Below, piece by piece: positions 49,001 to 60,052 of a DNA stretch of 64,000 nucleotides. How positions within the stretch are numbered: the first letter of the stretch is position 1; every line of letters begins with the position of its first letter. The position numbers and the translations under genes are program-made. The DNA comes from Bombardia bombarda (Eukaryota; Ascomycota; Sordariomycetes; Sordariales; Lasiosphaeriaceae). A model generated the notes under the pieces. That model was not told the DNA's origin and did no database searches. It saw only the letters and a list, made by a program, of their open reading frames with translations. The stretch covers positions 1,612,001-1,676,000 of the forward strand of contig JAULSR010000006.1 of the NCBI GenBank assembly GCA_030512295.1. Direction: 5' to 3'.

Positions 49001-49556
49001 GGCGAAGTTGGTGCTGTGTGGTCTTCAGACGAGGCAGCCTTCTTGGCTTTTGCCTTGGCCTTTTCCTTGAGCTTCTTCTTGGCGTTCTTGCTCAGCTTAG
49101 AAGACGAAGCCTCGGCCTTAACCTCAGGTTCAGCCTCCAGCTCGGGGGCCTTCTCTACTACTGGGGCGGCGGTGCCCTTGCCAGCCTTCTTCTTCTTCTT
49201 CTTACTCTTCTTGCTGTCAGAGGCTGCGACTGGCGAGATGGGAGATGCTACCGGCTCAGGGTTTGACTCCTTTGCCTGGGCAGCGCCCTCTCCTGCCGTC
49301 TCTGGCAGGTTATCGGCATCCTCATCTGGTGGAGGGGAGGCCCTCGTATGTCAGAGAGTGTTTTGTTGCCAGAAGATGGAAAGGTCTGAGGAAACTTACC
49401 GTCGTCGTCTACCTCATCCTCCTTTTCAGAGTCCGAAGGCTGGAAATACTGGACTTTGTCATAGGTGGATATCTGTGGAGGACTATAGTCGGCAAATTGA
49501 ATCTCGGCAAAGTGGATATTTGTCCGCGTGGGACAGAATTCCACGGAATTGTTCAT
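37063..49556 (-). CDS. Giant Glu/Pro/Ala/Val-repeat protein (involucrin-repeat-like)
   Basis: Exon 1 is 49556-49400 and exon 2 is 49325-37063; the 74-bp intron has GTAAGT and CACCAG. The product has about 4139 residues with one 12.3-kb exon. The N-terminus (MNNSVEFCPTRTN, then STYDKVQYFQPSDSEKEDE) is followed by a lysine run near residue 97 and KLSKNAKKKLKEKAKAKAKK. Most of the protein is acidic low-complexity sequence with several repeat blocks, such as AAVEEAPA (8-mer), xVEAEP and PIAVEEPATVDE. Near the C-terminus come two short Gly/Ala hydrophobic segments (PAALGAVAAGAVGAVAAKSL; VAIGASVIGALGLAAAVG), then SLRRRRRNTIKQAEEMVAAA, an Arg/Ser/His-rich block near residue 3830 and RTPEEQAAHDKRKEERRRAR. 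This C-terminal order resembles Aspergillus proteins named involucrin repeat protein. A structural or tethering role, as in the giant Leashin proteins that hold Woronin bodies, is only a guess. Confidence 0.85.
37214..37332 (-). repeat. Coding 30-bp tandem repeat (TKESVPSVDK)
   Basis: Four copies of a 30-bp unit encode KTKESVPSVD-like decamers close to the C-terminus of the giant protein; the two central copies are almost identical at DNA level. Confidence 0.9.
40690..41640 (-). repeat. Coding repeat block: (x)VEEP / VDEP hexapeptide-like units
   Basis: About 320 residues built of 5-7-residue units of the type PIAVEEPATVDE, with Glu, Asp or Lys at the variable place. Larger segments recur: the run EKPATIDEPIAVEKPA appears at about 41220-41290 and again at about 41520-41580, which indicates segmental duplication on top of the short unit. 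It lies inside the giant gene, roughly residues 2610-2930. Confidence 0.9.
42200..43350 (-). repeat. Coding repeat block: EAEPxVE units
   Basis: About 380 residues of degenerate 4-8-residue units such as VEAEPVVE, ETEPTVD and AAEIETEVEPIV. It is less regular than the other two blocks, as if older. It lies inside the giant gene, roughly residues 2040-2430. Confidence 0.85.
45826..46055 (-). repeat. Coding repeat block: 24-bp units in a 72-bp higher-order array
   Basis: Tandem 24-bp units encode 8-mers like AAVEEAPA. Three 8-mers (AAVEEAPA, AVVEEVPA, AAVEEAPA) form a 72-bp unit that repeats almost exactly, ending in diverged copies (AVIEETPI, VAAEEAPA). DNA identity between adjacent units is high, so the expansion looks recent. 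It lies inside the giant gene, roughly residues 1140-1220. Confidence 0.92.
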
Positions 49557-52500
49557 ACTTCTTGGACGGCCTCAACCTGTGCCTGGTTGGGTATCTCGAC
49601 AGAGAGGGCCTGGGGGAGGTTCTTATTATCCTCCATGCAGAGCTACGTCGTCTCAGGCGTCGGGAAGGTGCAGGTGTGCTACTGTGCGAAATTGTGGGAC
49701 CTTGGGCTGCTGGTTGGTGGCCAAGGTAAGGCAGGAAGGTGCGATCGGGTAGGTATGTATGGTGTGGTTTGCGGTATAGCGCGGTGCGGTGGCCGGATAT
49801 TGGGTCCTCTGGTTGGCCGGGCCAAAATATCCAGACGTTTCTGGGGCACGGGGGAGTCTCGGGGCGCTAATTAGGTACGGTGAGTGCTTAAGGTGATGCG
49901 TACGATGCGGGAAGCAAAAAGCAGAAGGAACTCAGAGCTCCTACCGTTCGGTTCGGGGGGATGGTTGGCCTAGGTAAAGTAGGCCGAGGCAGTCACGATG
50001 GAGAATCACTCAGACTTGGGATGGAAAGAGTTGACCGGAAACTGACGGGGTGTGTCCCTGGAGCAAAAGAAAATGGAGCACGCCAACATCAAAAGGCATT
50101 GGGGTCTTGGCAGAAGGAGGTCTCACAGACAACCACTTGGACAGGTCCTCCCACTTGTGCAATTATGCCTATGTACAGTACAAAAGCATGCCATTTCACA
50201 GCTCAACCCCACGGAGATCAAAGTCAATTGCAGAGAGCGGCAAGCCCTTTTAGCTCAAGTGATCTGTGTCGTGCTTCAGAGGATTGGTCCACGAAGCTGC
50301 AGTGGCGCCACGTCGCAACGGGGTTGGAGGGCGGCGGGCCCAGCTTTTTTTATCGGATGGACAAACAGGGGACGACGCATTAAGACAGGCAGGCGAGGCA
50401 GTGATGCAGCGATGCAGCGGATGCAACGAGAGCAATGGCGGCCTGACGGCCAACGAATATGTCACGCTAGTTGAAAACGACGCAGATGCCGTGCTGGAGC
50501 CCGGAGCACATTGGCAGAGATGAAGAGGTCAGCGTGGGCGGAGACCAGAGATGAGAGCTCATTGAACAATTCCATGAGTTATCCGCAGAGCTAAATTACC
50601 ACGTTACCACCAGCCGATGTCGATGACCCAGGGCTCTTTTTCCTCTCGTCAATGGCAAAGCTCCCAGTGATTCTGAAGCTCGAATGGGGTGCGGTCTGAA
50701 CGAGGGAGCTTCGGGAGCTCGCCTCGCGCTAGCCATTGGTTGGGAAGAATTGGGACGACATTGGGCTCATTGGCACGCTGCTCACTCAATTGTCTTTTTT
50801 TTCTTCTCGGACAGGCATCCCGGTAGGTCCCTGGATCGGGACCCGTCCACCCAATCCAGACTGTCTCGGCGAGAAGGAGTACAAGGTGAATGGGTGGGCA
50901 GTTGGTGGCTTGATCAAGTACCGTGTGTATGGGTATACCCGTCCCGGAACCCATGGCCGCCCATGCAGAGGGGTGCAGAGGGGTGTGCAGAGGGTGCAGG
51001 TTGGCGCGTGCTACGTGGTCGTCTCTTGCTTGTCGATTGTGGAGATCCCTGCACGACTGCCACCACCACCATTTACCTACCTAGGTTTCTTTGTCCGGCC
51101 GAACCGTGGCGGGCAAAAGACAGCGGCAGGCGGCACCAGTAGATGGCGGCGGCGCCCCCAGCGAAATCGGGGGTCGTCGTTTCGTCGCGGGCGTTAACGG
51201 ACAACGTGGGGCAGCAATCGGCCACACAAATGACAGCAAATTTTCAATTTCCAGCACGGCATGGCATCCATCACAGTAATATCGCAATATCTCTCCCATC
51301 TTATTTGGCAATCCAATATTTCCCGCAACACGCAATGTCACAGGTCAATCAAACAATCTACCTTACCTACCTATCCTCGAGACTCGGAGCAGCGCCTAGG
51401 TAAGGTAGGTTGTTCCAATATCAGACCAGCGGCGGGTGACGCTAGCCAGCATTGGCCGAGGTGACGCCCGTCTCAGTGAAATCCTCCCCTCCCCCAACCT
51501 CCTCCTCCCATCATCACCAAAAAAAAAAAGGAACATTGATGGCCCTGGCGGCGGCGACACGCCCTCACCCCTCACACATCTGGAAGGGGATGCCAGTAGC
51601 CAGGATAAGGATTCCCTTTGAAGCAACTTTTGGAGGGGATCCCCGCGGCCGGCGCCAGGCAGAAACCCAAAATCATGCAAGCTCGCAGAACCATCATGCA
51701 GACACTGGTGATGTACCGGTACAAAGGCCAGGCTTGTTTACCGTCGCGTTTGTTTACATCGCAAGAGTGGGGTCTTTTCCTCTACCGATCACGATCATTA
51801 CTGGTTACGGCGTACGTTCTTCAAGGAGGGGGTCTGGAACCTCTCTACCTTGATGCCGAAAACCCGCAGCTAGCATGATCAGAGATCTACAGATGTGATA
51901 GGATGATCGGTTGGGAAAAACGCATCTTGCATTGTCATGTACAATTCCTTGATGCGCACCAGATCCAGTGCTTGATACATACAGCGTTTCTTGCATGACT
52001 CTCTTTCTCTCTTTTTAACTCTCTTTTTGCTTCATGGCAGCAGCCGCGCGCGCGTGTCCAGACGAGGCTGTCATCGAAACAACGATGACCCCCAAGGCTC
52101 TAACCAGCCACCCGAGGCTCAAAATCCCACCTCAAAAGAGAATATCCCACCTCTCTCCACATCCAAATGAAACCAGTTGCTCTCGCTTCACACGCCAGCC
52201 TAAATAGTCCGAAATTATTTCGATAAAGCCCAATGAAAACAGCGGTGAGAGAGATACCATCCATGTCATTTTGTTCGCGCCTCCAGGGTCCTCCCCGTTC
52301 GGATCCGCAACCCACACTAGCATTTTTGGCAGGGAAGATGGCGCGGCTGGCTGAACTTGCCCAGCCTTTTTAGCGCAAACGCTTTTTTTTCCCACGATCT
52401 CATGATATCAAGGATCTGTTGATGTGGTCGGCGACGCGATGCATTGAAGTTTCTTGGTCTACGAAGTAAGGTAACCAGTCACGTACGTAGGCAGGTAGGT

Positions 52501-53038
52501 ACCTAGGTGACGGGTGCGAGCAAGCAAGCGTTGTGGAGAAAGGAATTCAAACATTAAGCCTCTCTTTCTCATGATGCGGCGGCGCGACTCCATACCTGAG
52601 ATCCAAATAAACACCCCTCAAAAACGCCAACGCGCCGCCCCTTCTTGAGCCAGACGCGGGGGGAAAGGACGACAGCAATAATAGTAGTAGATGACAAAGA
52701 GGCAACAAGAAGAAAACTCCCCGTTTACGATTTCCCCCTTCTTCTCTCGCTCAGACACCCTGCCTCAACCCTCCCTGTTTCTCCCTCTCACTGGCTCTCT
52801 ACCGTGATGTAACAACCCCCACCTCGAAATCGCCCCGAGCACATGATAGCTCGATGATGGGATGGAACCAAACCATGCAAAATGAAAAAGAAAAAAAGGT
52901 CAAATCCAGCATCGCCGTCTCTGTTCTCCGCTCAAATCAGCAGTAGTACCCTTGTACCGTTTGTGTGTGTGTGGTATGAAGATATGCACTGCAGCCAAGG
53001 CCAGTCTTGTTTCTGCCAAGGATCCATCCGTCCCAACC
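49557..53038. other. 3.5-kb upstream region of giant gene and 3' flank of Snf7
   Basis: No exon chain or RNA gene is recognised. Several TACCTAGGTA-type palindromic elements lie here (51075-51086, 51395-51410, 52493-52508). Short open frames on both strands are chance. The length would suit a large promoter for the giant gene. Confidence 0.5.
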
Positions 53039-54065
53039 TCATATGGCCATCTCAGCCTGTAGCTTTCTGAGCTCGGCCTCCTCGTCGTCCTCCTCGATCG
53101 CGGGTGCCTTTCCTTTGGCTGTGATAACACCACTCGGTTAGCATGGAGAACTGCAACAGTGATGTTTGCGCACTGTTGAGGAAGGAAGGGGCGAAGGGAA
53201 ATCCAACTTACGCTCCCCGTTGGCCACTGTGGGCAGGCGCTGTATCTGATCCGATACGGGAACCGATCCGGTGCCCAGCATCTTCTGGTCTAGCTCCTCC
53301 TGCTGGAGGGCCTCGAGCTCGTCCTCTAGATCCTCCTCGTCGATGGCGCCCACGTTGACGCTGTTCATCGCCCCCACAATCTCCTCGCTGAGCTGATTTT
53401 GTTCTTGAAGTTTCGCCCTGTACAAAATGGTATCCTGTCAGTAAAACCGTCCCACGCAAAGCGTTTGCGCGAGAGCCATCAAGTATAGCAAATCAGGACG
53501 AATATCACGCACATCGTCTCGTCGACCTTTTCGGGCGTGAGCTTCCCATGTATCTGCTTCATAGCATCAGCCGCCCTCTCCATAGCCGCTAGCGTCTCGC
53601 GGTTGATGTTGGCTGACTCGATCGCGTTTATCTGCTGCTCGAGGGTGCCGATCTGACCCATAGTCTGCTCGAGGGAGTGCTCGTGTGTCTTTTTGCGTCG
53701 TAGGGCGGCCTTCGCAGCTGTATCCCGCCACATCAGAATCAGTACATGTCCATATATCTCTTGTTTTTCTAGCGGGCGAGGGGGTAGCAAGCTAAATGCG
53801 ACCGGTCGACACATGCGCCGAGTCGCAGTTGGGGGAGGGAACATGTATTTGCATGTGGCAAGATAAGATGGGCCGGCGTACTGTTCTTGTTTGTGGTGAC
53901 GTTCTTCCGCGCTATGGCATCCTGCTCGTTGATGAGATTCTGAAGGTGGTTCTCGCGCTTCTGCAGCATGTCGAGCTGCGAGCGCAGGCCGAGGATGGCA
54001 TTCTTGGGGCTATCTTTCCGCTTCTGAGCGGCCCCGCCGCCAAACCAGCCCCAGACTCCAGACAT
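53039..54065 (-). CDS. snf7: ESCRT-III subunit Snf7/Vps32
   Basis: Four exons: 54065-53882, 53717-53513, 53417-53212 and 53118-53039, giving 224 residues, the usual Snf7 length. The start MSGVWGWFGGG with the hydrophobic membrane-inserting N-terminus is typical. The basic helices 1-2 (ILGLRSQLDMLQKRENHLQN; AKAALRRKKTHEHSLEQT) are followed by VDETMAKLQEQNQLSEEIVG and an acidic C-terminus, DEEDLEDELEALQQEELDQK, ending EDDEEAELRKLQAEMAI. Snf7 polymerises on endosomal membranes to cut intralumenal vesicles and in fungi also feeds the Rim101/PacC pH pathway with Vps20, Vps24 and Vps2. Intron 1 is long for this window (164 bp). The gene is divergent from Ten1, with 843 bp between the starts. Confidence 0.95.
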
Positions 54066-54908
54066 GATATGATATGGGGGGGTTCGCTTGCTTCGATCTC
54101 GGAATCGATGGCTGTATTATGGGTGGACGGCGAAGGGCTTTTTCGACGATTTCGCTGGAGGCGGTGCCTGTATTGATCTTTCTGGTGATAAGGTAGGTGT
54201 GTATCGGGGAGAAGTCCAGGTGACAAACGTTCGGCGATGACGACTCCCCACGTTTGGCGGGGTCGCAACCTAACCAAGGCTATTTGTAACTAAACTTCAG
54301 GCAACACGGAGAAAGCTTCTCGAGCCGCGCGGGCAGTGCACCTGTTGTGTCGACGGGAAGGAGATGGATAGTTATTAGGAGCCTAGGTGTTTCTTGAGAG
54401 ATAGCAGCAACTCGTGGGGCTGGCTGGAGTCGAGACGGATGCCTATCGGGCGTGCGCTGCGAAGGTGAGGTAATGCAAGACAAGACGTTCCAACAAGGCC
54501 GCCGCCCACGACCGCGCTAGCTTCGCCTCTGGCCGACAGAGCAGCACCTCCAACCAAAGCCTGGAACCTTCCTACAGCGCCTGATTACGATTGCCGAAAT
54601 TCACCCGTCGTGATCATGTGATACTGGTCTGTGCAGACACTTACACGCATATGCTTGAACTGACTCAGCAGGTTGTCCCAATCCAAATCAATCAATCGAA
54701 TCAGGCCGTTCCTTCCAATACAGTTGCAGGCAAGGACGGGAGTAAAAAGGGCAGGAATGATGTGATTTGCGGCAGGCACGACACAAACCAAACTCTCTCA
54801 GAACTGCCCGCCGGTGTTAGCCAGGCAGGTGCGACGCAGTTCGACTTTAGTTCTCTTCGAATTTCTTCTTGGCAGAAAACCCACTATTTGCTAGTTTGCT
54901 CGCCCATC
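54066..54908. promoter_or_regulatory. Divergent promoter region of Snf7 and Ten1
   Basis: The 843 bp separate two outward-facing starts. No clear TATA element is obvious on either side, as is usual for fungal housekeeping genes. Shared control is possible but not shown. Confidence 0.4.
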
Positions 54909-55576
54909 ATGTCCAATGGCCCTTTACCGTCACAGCTGTGTCTGCTCTCGGCTCTCCCATCACGAACGGTAGGAGAGAAAGTCAGATTCTTGGGATGGTG
55001 AGTTACCTCTCTTCCTTAGGGCTCGGCTGCTCGTGCAATTCTAAAAGAGGGGGAGCACAAAAGAAAAATCGCTCAACTTCGCATCACAGTCCCTTCTTGT
55101 GTCCTGGTCTTATTCCCCAGCACACGGCTTTCTTTCCTCGTTGTGCATCGAACTCTTGTACCAAGCTGCCTTTCAAGCCCCGAAACTAATTAGCAGATGT
55201 CAGCGTGGCTTCCTATTCACTAGCTTCTGGAGTCTTGACTTTGGAGCACTACCGACATCCCTTGGACAATAACACCGCTGTTCGCGCCCTGGTCGATGTA
55301 AACCTTGTCCTCGCGAGTCTCAAGGCGGATCAGACACGTATTGGAGAGTGGGTAAACGTGATCGGATACATCACCGCCATCCATCCCTCAACCGACGCCA
55401 AAGCATCAGACAATGGGGGCTTGCGGGTTCAAATCCAATCTCTTGTGGTCTGGTCGGCTGGGCCCCTTGATGTGAAACAATACGAGGCCTCTATGGTTGC
55501 TTTAGTCGGCGAACACAGCAACGCCAATGGAGACGGCAGCCCTACGAATAATGCCCTTCTACGCGCGGCAAAATAG
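54909..55576 (+). CDS. ten1: CST complex telomere-capping subunit Ten1
   Basis: Exon 1 is 54909-54997 and exon 2 is 55204-55576; the 206-bp intron has a GTGAGT donor and TGTCAG acceptor, giving 153 residues. Exon 1 encodes MSNGPLPSQLCLLSALPSRT and VGEKVRFLG; exon 2 continues with VASYSLASGVLTLEHYR, RALVDVNLVLASLK, then ETR-like TRIGEWVNVIGYI and VQIQSLVVWSAGPLDVKQYE. This order is that of fungal Ten1, a single OB-fold protein that binds Stn1 at chromosome ends and limits telomerase and end resection. Because exon 1 is only 89 bp and the intron is long, the gene is easily missed or truncated by automatic calling. The last 20 residues are polar and poorly conserved in character. Confidence 0.85.
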
Positions 55577-56683
55577 CAACCACGTTCAAGTATTCATTCC
55601 CACTACCCGTGAGAAGATCTCGCCTATGCCTACCCGTCGGCATCACATGTGGGTCTTGACCTTTTCGTTACACTTTCCGAAGACCATGTGCAAGCTAATA
55701 ATGGACCCCTAGAGTCCAGTGGCATCTGATAAGAATTCTCTCAGAGTGCCACGGCATATGCCGTGAGACCGCCTGGAATGGCGCCCTCGCAACGGCAATG
55801 TTGGGGCTGGACGTGTGTTGCGAGGATGATGGCTTGTGGCTACGAACAGCTTCATGATTGCCTCTCCTTGGACGCCCAAAGCCGTGCCACCCAAGTCGCC
55901 CACAAAAAGTCGGAACAGCTGTCATGCTGCCTTTGGCGCAAAGACTCTTGATTGGGTGCTATAGGTTCCGAGATGATGGACGCGACCACCCCCATTAATT
56001 GAAGATAACCTGCAGGGTTGTTGCAGTTGCAGTTGCAGTTGCAGTTGCAGTTGCAGTTGCATACATTCATATTTCGGTGTGGGTGTGTGTGTGTGAATTA
56101 CGGCGTCAGAACTAAATGCTCACAACATTTATTGTCTCGCCTGCTGGCGAGGTCTGGCCCAGGTCTGGGGGATGCACAGCAAGCAAACAGGCACCATTGG
56201 GTAATCCAATTGGTATTGTGGACCGCTCAAAAATCCGGCTAGCTCTCTTCTCTGATGCAGAATCCGACATACTTATGCACTTGTCCGCCGAAGATAGGAA
56301 AAATGCGGTGTCTATTGGGCTCGGACACGCCAGATGGCACGATATCGCTGGTCCACCGCAAAAGTTACAACCGATATGCCACCGCAGCCTCGATATAGCT
56401 TATAGCATATGCGCCTCCCCTAGCAGCCAACATCAGGCATTCTGGCCCCTCTATTTGTCCTCCCCGTCACGTCCTCATTGACCCCGGACCTCGGTCGCGA
56501 CCCTCGAGTGGCTGAACACGACATGGTGCACACTTCCGTCTGCATGCGAAGCTTCATGCAATATCTTCCCTTCCCATCGATCCGCCCATGTCAAACACTT
56601 GGTCAAATATTGTTCCACAATCGCACCTCTGCTTCCTGCCGGCCCCTGGCCAGGCAGGCAAGGCAGCCGCAGCCCGCGCAGGA
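55577..56683. other. Intergenic region with GTTGCA repeat
   Basis: Convergent 3' flanks of Ten1 (plus) and the small conserved gene (minus). It holds the 42-bp repeat at 56020-56061. No other gene is recognised. Confidence 0.5.
56020..56061. repeat. (GTTGCA)7 minisatellite
   Basis: Seven perfect copies of a hexamer in noncoding sequence, about 440 bp past the Ten1 stop. Confidence 0.95.
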
Positions 56684-57218
56684 TTAATCTCGGCGTCTGT
56701 CGTCGTATCGGCTTCGAGTCGTCTCAATGGGCCTTCGGTCATCTCTTCTCCGTCTGGACGAATCACTGGAGCTCGCCGTGGCTATCACAACCGGCTGGTG
56801 AAGTGGCCGTTTCAGAGGCTTGTCCTTGTTGCCAGGCGCCCTCGCGGCTGCCTGTCTCTCCCACATCTCCTTCGACTTCACGCATATGTCGTCGATCTGC
56901 TCCTGAGCGTAGCCCGTGTCAGTCTTGGCGTACAGAACAGCAGGAGCCTTGCGACAGCACACAGCCGGTGGTAGCTCACATCTGTCAGGCAGGGTCCTGG
57001 GGTCGTGATCAAGAACCCATCTTCTCCCTAGAATTATCATCTCTCGTCAGCCAGCCTTTGGGGTTTGGGGATACAGGGTACGCATATCGCACCTCGCGCG
57101 TAAAGGGCCTCACTGTCGCCTGGGGGCCTAGATAGTACTGAAGCTCTTGGGTGATGACCTTCTTGTGGATGTCCAGGTGAGGGATCCAGAATTTGTTCAT
57201 GGATGAAGAGGATGACAT
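56684..57218 (-). CDS. Small conserved fungal protein of unknown function
   Basis: Three exons: 57218-57093, 57027-56980 and 56902-56684, giving 130 residues; introns of 65 and 77 bp have GTGCGA and GTGAGC donors and CTAG and TCAG acceptors, all in phase 0. The joined core reads MNKFWIPHLDIHKKVITQEL, QYYLGPQATVRPFTRE, then GEDGFLITTPGPCLTD and EQIDDICVKSKEMWERQAAA, followed by KPLKRPLHQPVVI. I recall this core as shared by small uncharacterised proteins of sordariomycetes, but no function is known to me. The C-terminus is a basic, Arg/Asp-rich tail (SSRRRRDDRRPIETTRSRYD) that could bind nucleic acid or act as a nuclear signal. Exon 2 has only 48 bp, so single-exon calling would miss it. The start at 57218 is the ATG that opens the conserved frame. 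Confidence 0.78.
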
Positions 57219-60030
57219 ATTGGGCCTGGGTGCTCAAGATGAGCCCAACGGATGGACCGGGTGTAACGATATTCTGTGTCCTTGTATGTCCAAAAAGACT
57301 GAGGGAGAAGAGGCCTTATTTATATGCCTTTGATGAAGTTGGGCGCCTCGGCTGGAGACGGCGTGCCTAAGCGTGTTTACCATTTGCGAGGAGGCTCCCG
57401 AATCAGGTCAACAAGTATCCCTTTTTCTGGCCACACCGCCATATCCGTCCTAGCCACTTAGGCACATGGTGCTGCAGCCCATAGATGTCACAATGGTGGT
57501 GTTCAAGGCCATGGTAAGGGTCGTGGCTCTCACTGGTTGATTTTGCAAGCAAACGCCGTCCGCCTCACTTTTCGCCTCGTCCCTGGAAACTTGGAACCAC
57601 CCAATTCCCATCGACTTTCGAAGTCCCTCGCTCTATGGACACGCTAAATCTTCTACTTAGCCCATTTTCCTTCAGTTGATTGTTTCTCTCCAGAGAATTT
57701 CTATGCAAACATGGCAACCTGCACACCCCTTAACCACCGGTCATTGGCCGTGATTCCCCATCACACTCATTTGTCCCAAGTCCAGTGACACAGAGGGTAT
57801 GCAGCCCTATCCACTAGCTTGGCGAACTGCGATGCGAGAACTCGGGCCGTTGGCTTTGATTCGATCTAGAGTTACTATCCCATCTATCAATCCTTTATCG
57901 TCGGCAGGATTACGCTCCTGGAAGTCTAGGGTGCAATCGATGCACGCGCAGATGAGGTAAGATATCGCTGACGTGTGTGAGCGCAGTTTGACTTGTTGCT
58001 GCTGCTGCTGTCATGTCTGTGTATTCTATCTCTCTCCTTCATCCTTTTTTTGTTCCTGCAAGAGTGCAAGCCCGCTGATCCCTTCCTGCATTCGCCCACA
58101 CTTGTCCTCGTGCCCACCTCCGTAGCTCTGTCCAAGGATCATGCTATATGAGGTGTCCATGCCCCCCTCCCATCCCTCTCTCGGCAAGATCTCCTTCATG
58201 TCTTGCCAGCTCTCCTTCTACGACTGGGGCTTGCTGTCGATCTGCCGGTTTGGTGGATGAGACATGCAAAAGCTTGGCCACTGCGCCGGTATTCCTTTAG
58301 ACATACAATGTCTCGGCTTGTACCCGACTCCGAGTAGCTGTGAATATCGAACCTTCACGATAATGTATAGTTCTCGCTCGCCCGTTCAACTATCTTTAAG
58401 GTTGTCTTCGGGCGTCAGCTCAGTCAGACAACGACCTCAGCCCATATAGGGCAGGACCACCCTTCCCAATCCGTAACGATATTCTGAATTGGGGAGAGTA
58501 TCAAACTAGACGCCTCGAATTGAAGGTCTTGCTTTCTCCGCTGCCGTGCCATCCGTAGCCGATGAAGCCAACTTGGTGGCTGAGGCTTGCTTGGCCTGGG
58601 TTTGTTTGTTTGCTGGTCAGGCAGCGGGTGGCGATATTGTTGCCCAGTTTTGGTCGGTGACCCAACATACCTACCTACATACACTATCTGCCTCAGAGTT
58701 TGGAGAAAAATACCTGTCGCCTTACCTCGGAGTTTGGAGAGAGAAATTTCTCGGCTTAAGCCGACTCCGGATCACCGGACTTTGTATCAGGTGTCACGAA
58801 ACAAAACATACCAATACCAACAGAGTGTTTGTTGTGCCTCACGCCCACACCTCAAGTGGTTCACCGTTCTTTTATTTTCTACTATACTTGATACAATAAT
58901 TGTCCGGATGGCTGTTGTGGCGTCAAGCGGCTCCTTTCATATCCGTAGCCACTTTGCGGCGCGCGCCCAGAATTGTGGTTGAGCACAATTGTCAGCAATG
59001 GGCGTTCAGGATCTGGAGGAATCGCCCGGTTAGAGAGCGCGAAATAAGTGTTGTGAAAGTTGCGGTCAACAAACAACAAATGTATCGGATTTTGTTATTC
59101 TTCGGCCGCCAGTCTGCTGATCCATTTGTTAACCTTAAGTTGCCTCTTAAACTGCATGATGTGCGCGTTTTTACGCATAATTGCCCGACTCTTGAGCAGG
59201 ACTTTTCTCTGGATAAACAAGTTGAAGGGGGTTTGCCATGTTGGTTAAGTGAGGTAGTGAGTCATTTTCTGATATGTTGTGTACGCACAGTACTAGCTGA
59301 TTGGTAGTATGTCAGAGTTGGACTCAATGTCCATTTCATGCGGAATTCTAACATCAAGAACTGCCTCTTTCCCATCCAAAAAAAAAAAAAATTCTTTCTT
59401 GATAGTCGTGTGTTGACAATTAATCTATCCCACAAAGTAGATTATACACCGTCCAAAGCATGACCGCCCTACTTACACCATTTGCCTCACCGCTTCAATA
59501 CCTCAGTATCTCATTATCTCACTTGTTGTACTGTCAAGTACCGAGGGGCGAGATGGAACCTGGGTCTATGCCGACCTATCAACAGTTCCCCAGAGGTTAT
59601 TTACACACTTATCAGCGTACCCTTGTCTTCTTCTTACTGTTTTTTTTCGTCTTTTGCCATCAGCAAAAGTCATGTTCAAATTTTGTTCAAGTGGGTTGTT
59701 TGGGCACGGCTTGGGTTGCTATCACACCAGCCCCGTTGTCAGATGTTTGCCACCGTGTTATGCTGTGCTGCGCTGTCCTGCTGCTCTTGCTGAGTACAGT
59801 ACAGTACGAGATGTCGTTCAATGCGGAGTCGGTTGCGTGCATTGCGGTGCACTGCAGTTTGCAGCAGCCACGCAGCTAAATACACTGGCTACCACCTGGG
59901 TAGTCTAGACTGGTCAGATTGGGTACCTAGAACAGGCCCACGGGAAGGCAGGGAATGACTGATAGGGCGGGGATCGACATGGGGAAAAATCTGGTTGGCA
60001 AAAGGTGATAGATGATGAATCCTGATTGTT

Positions 60031-60052
60031 GGATGGATGGATGGATGGATGG
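60031..60052. repeat. (GGAT)5 microsatellite
   Basis: Five GGAT units plus two bases; the same motif occurs five times at 1451-1470 and as short runs elsewhere. Confidence 0.95.

Noticed and set aside
58899..59307. 135-codon open frame on the plus strand
   Set aside because: No domain or splice partner, and mixed composition unlike the confirmed genes.
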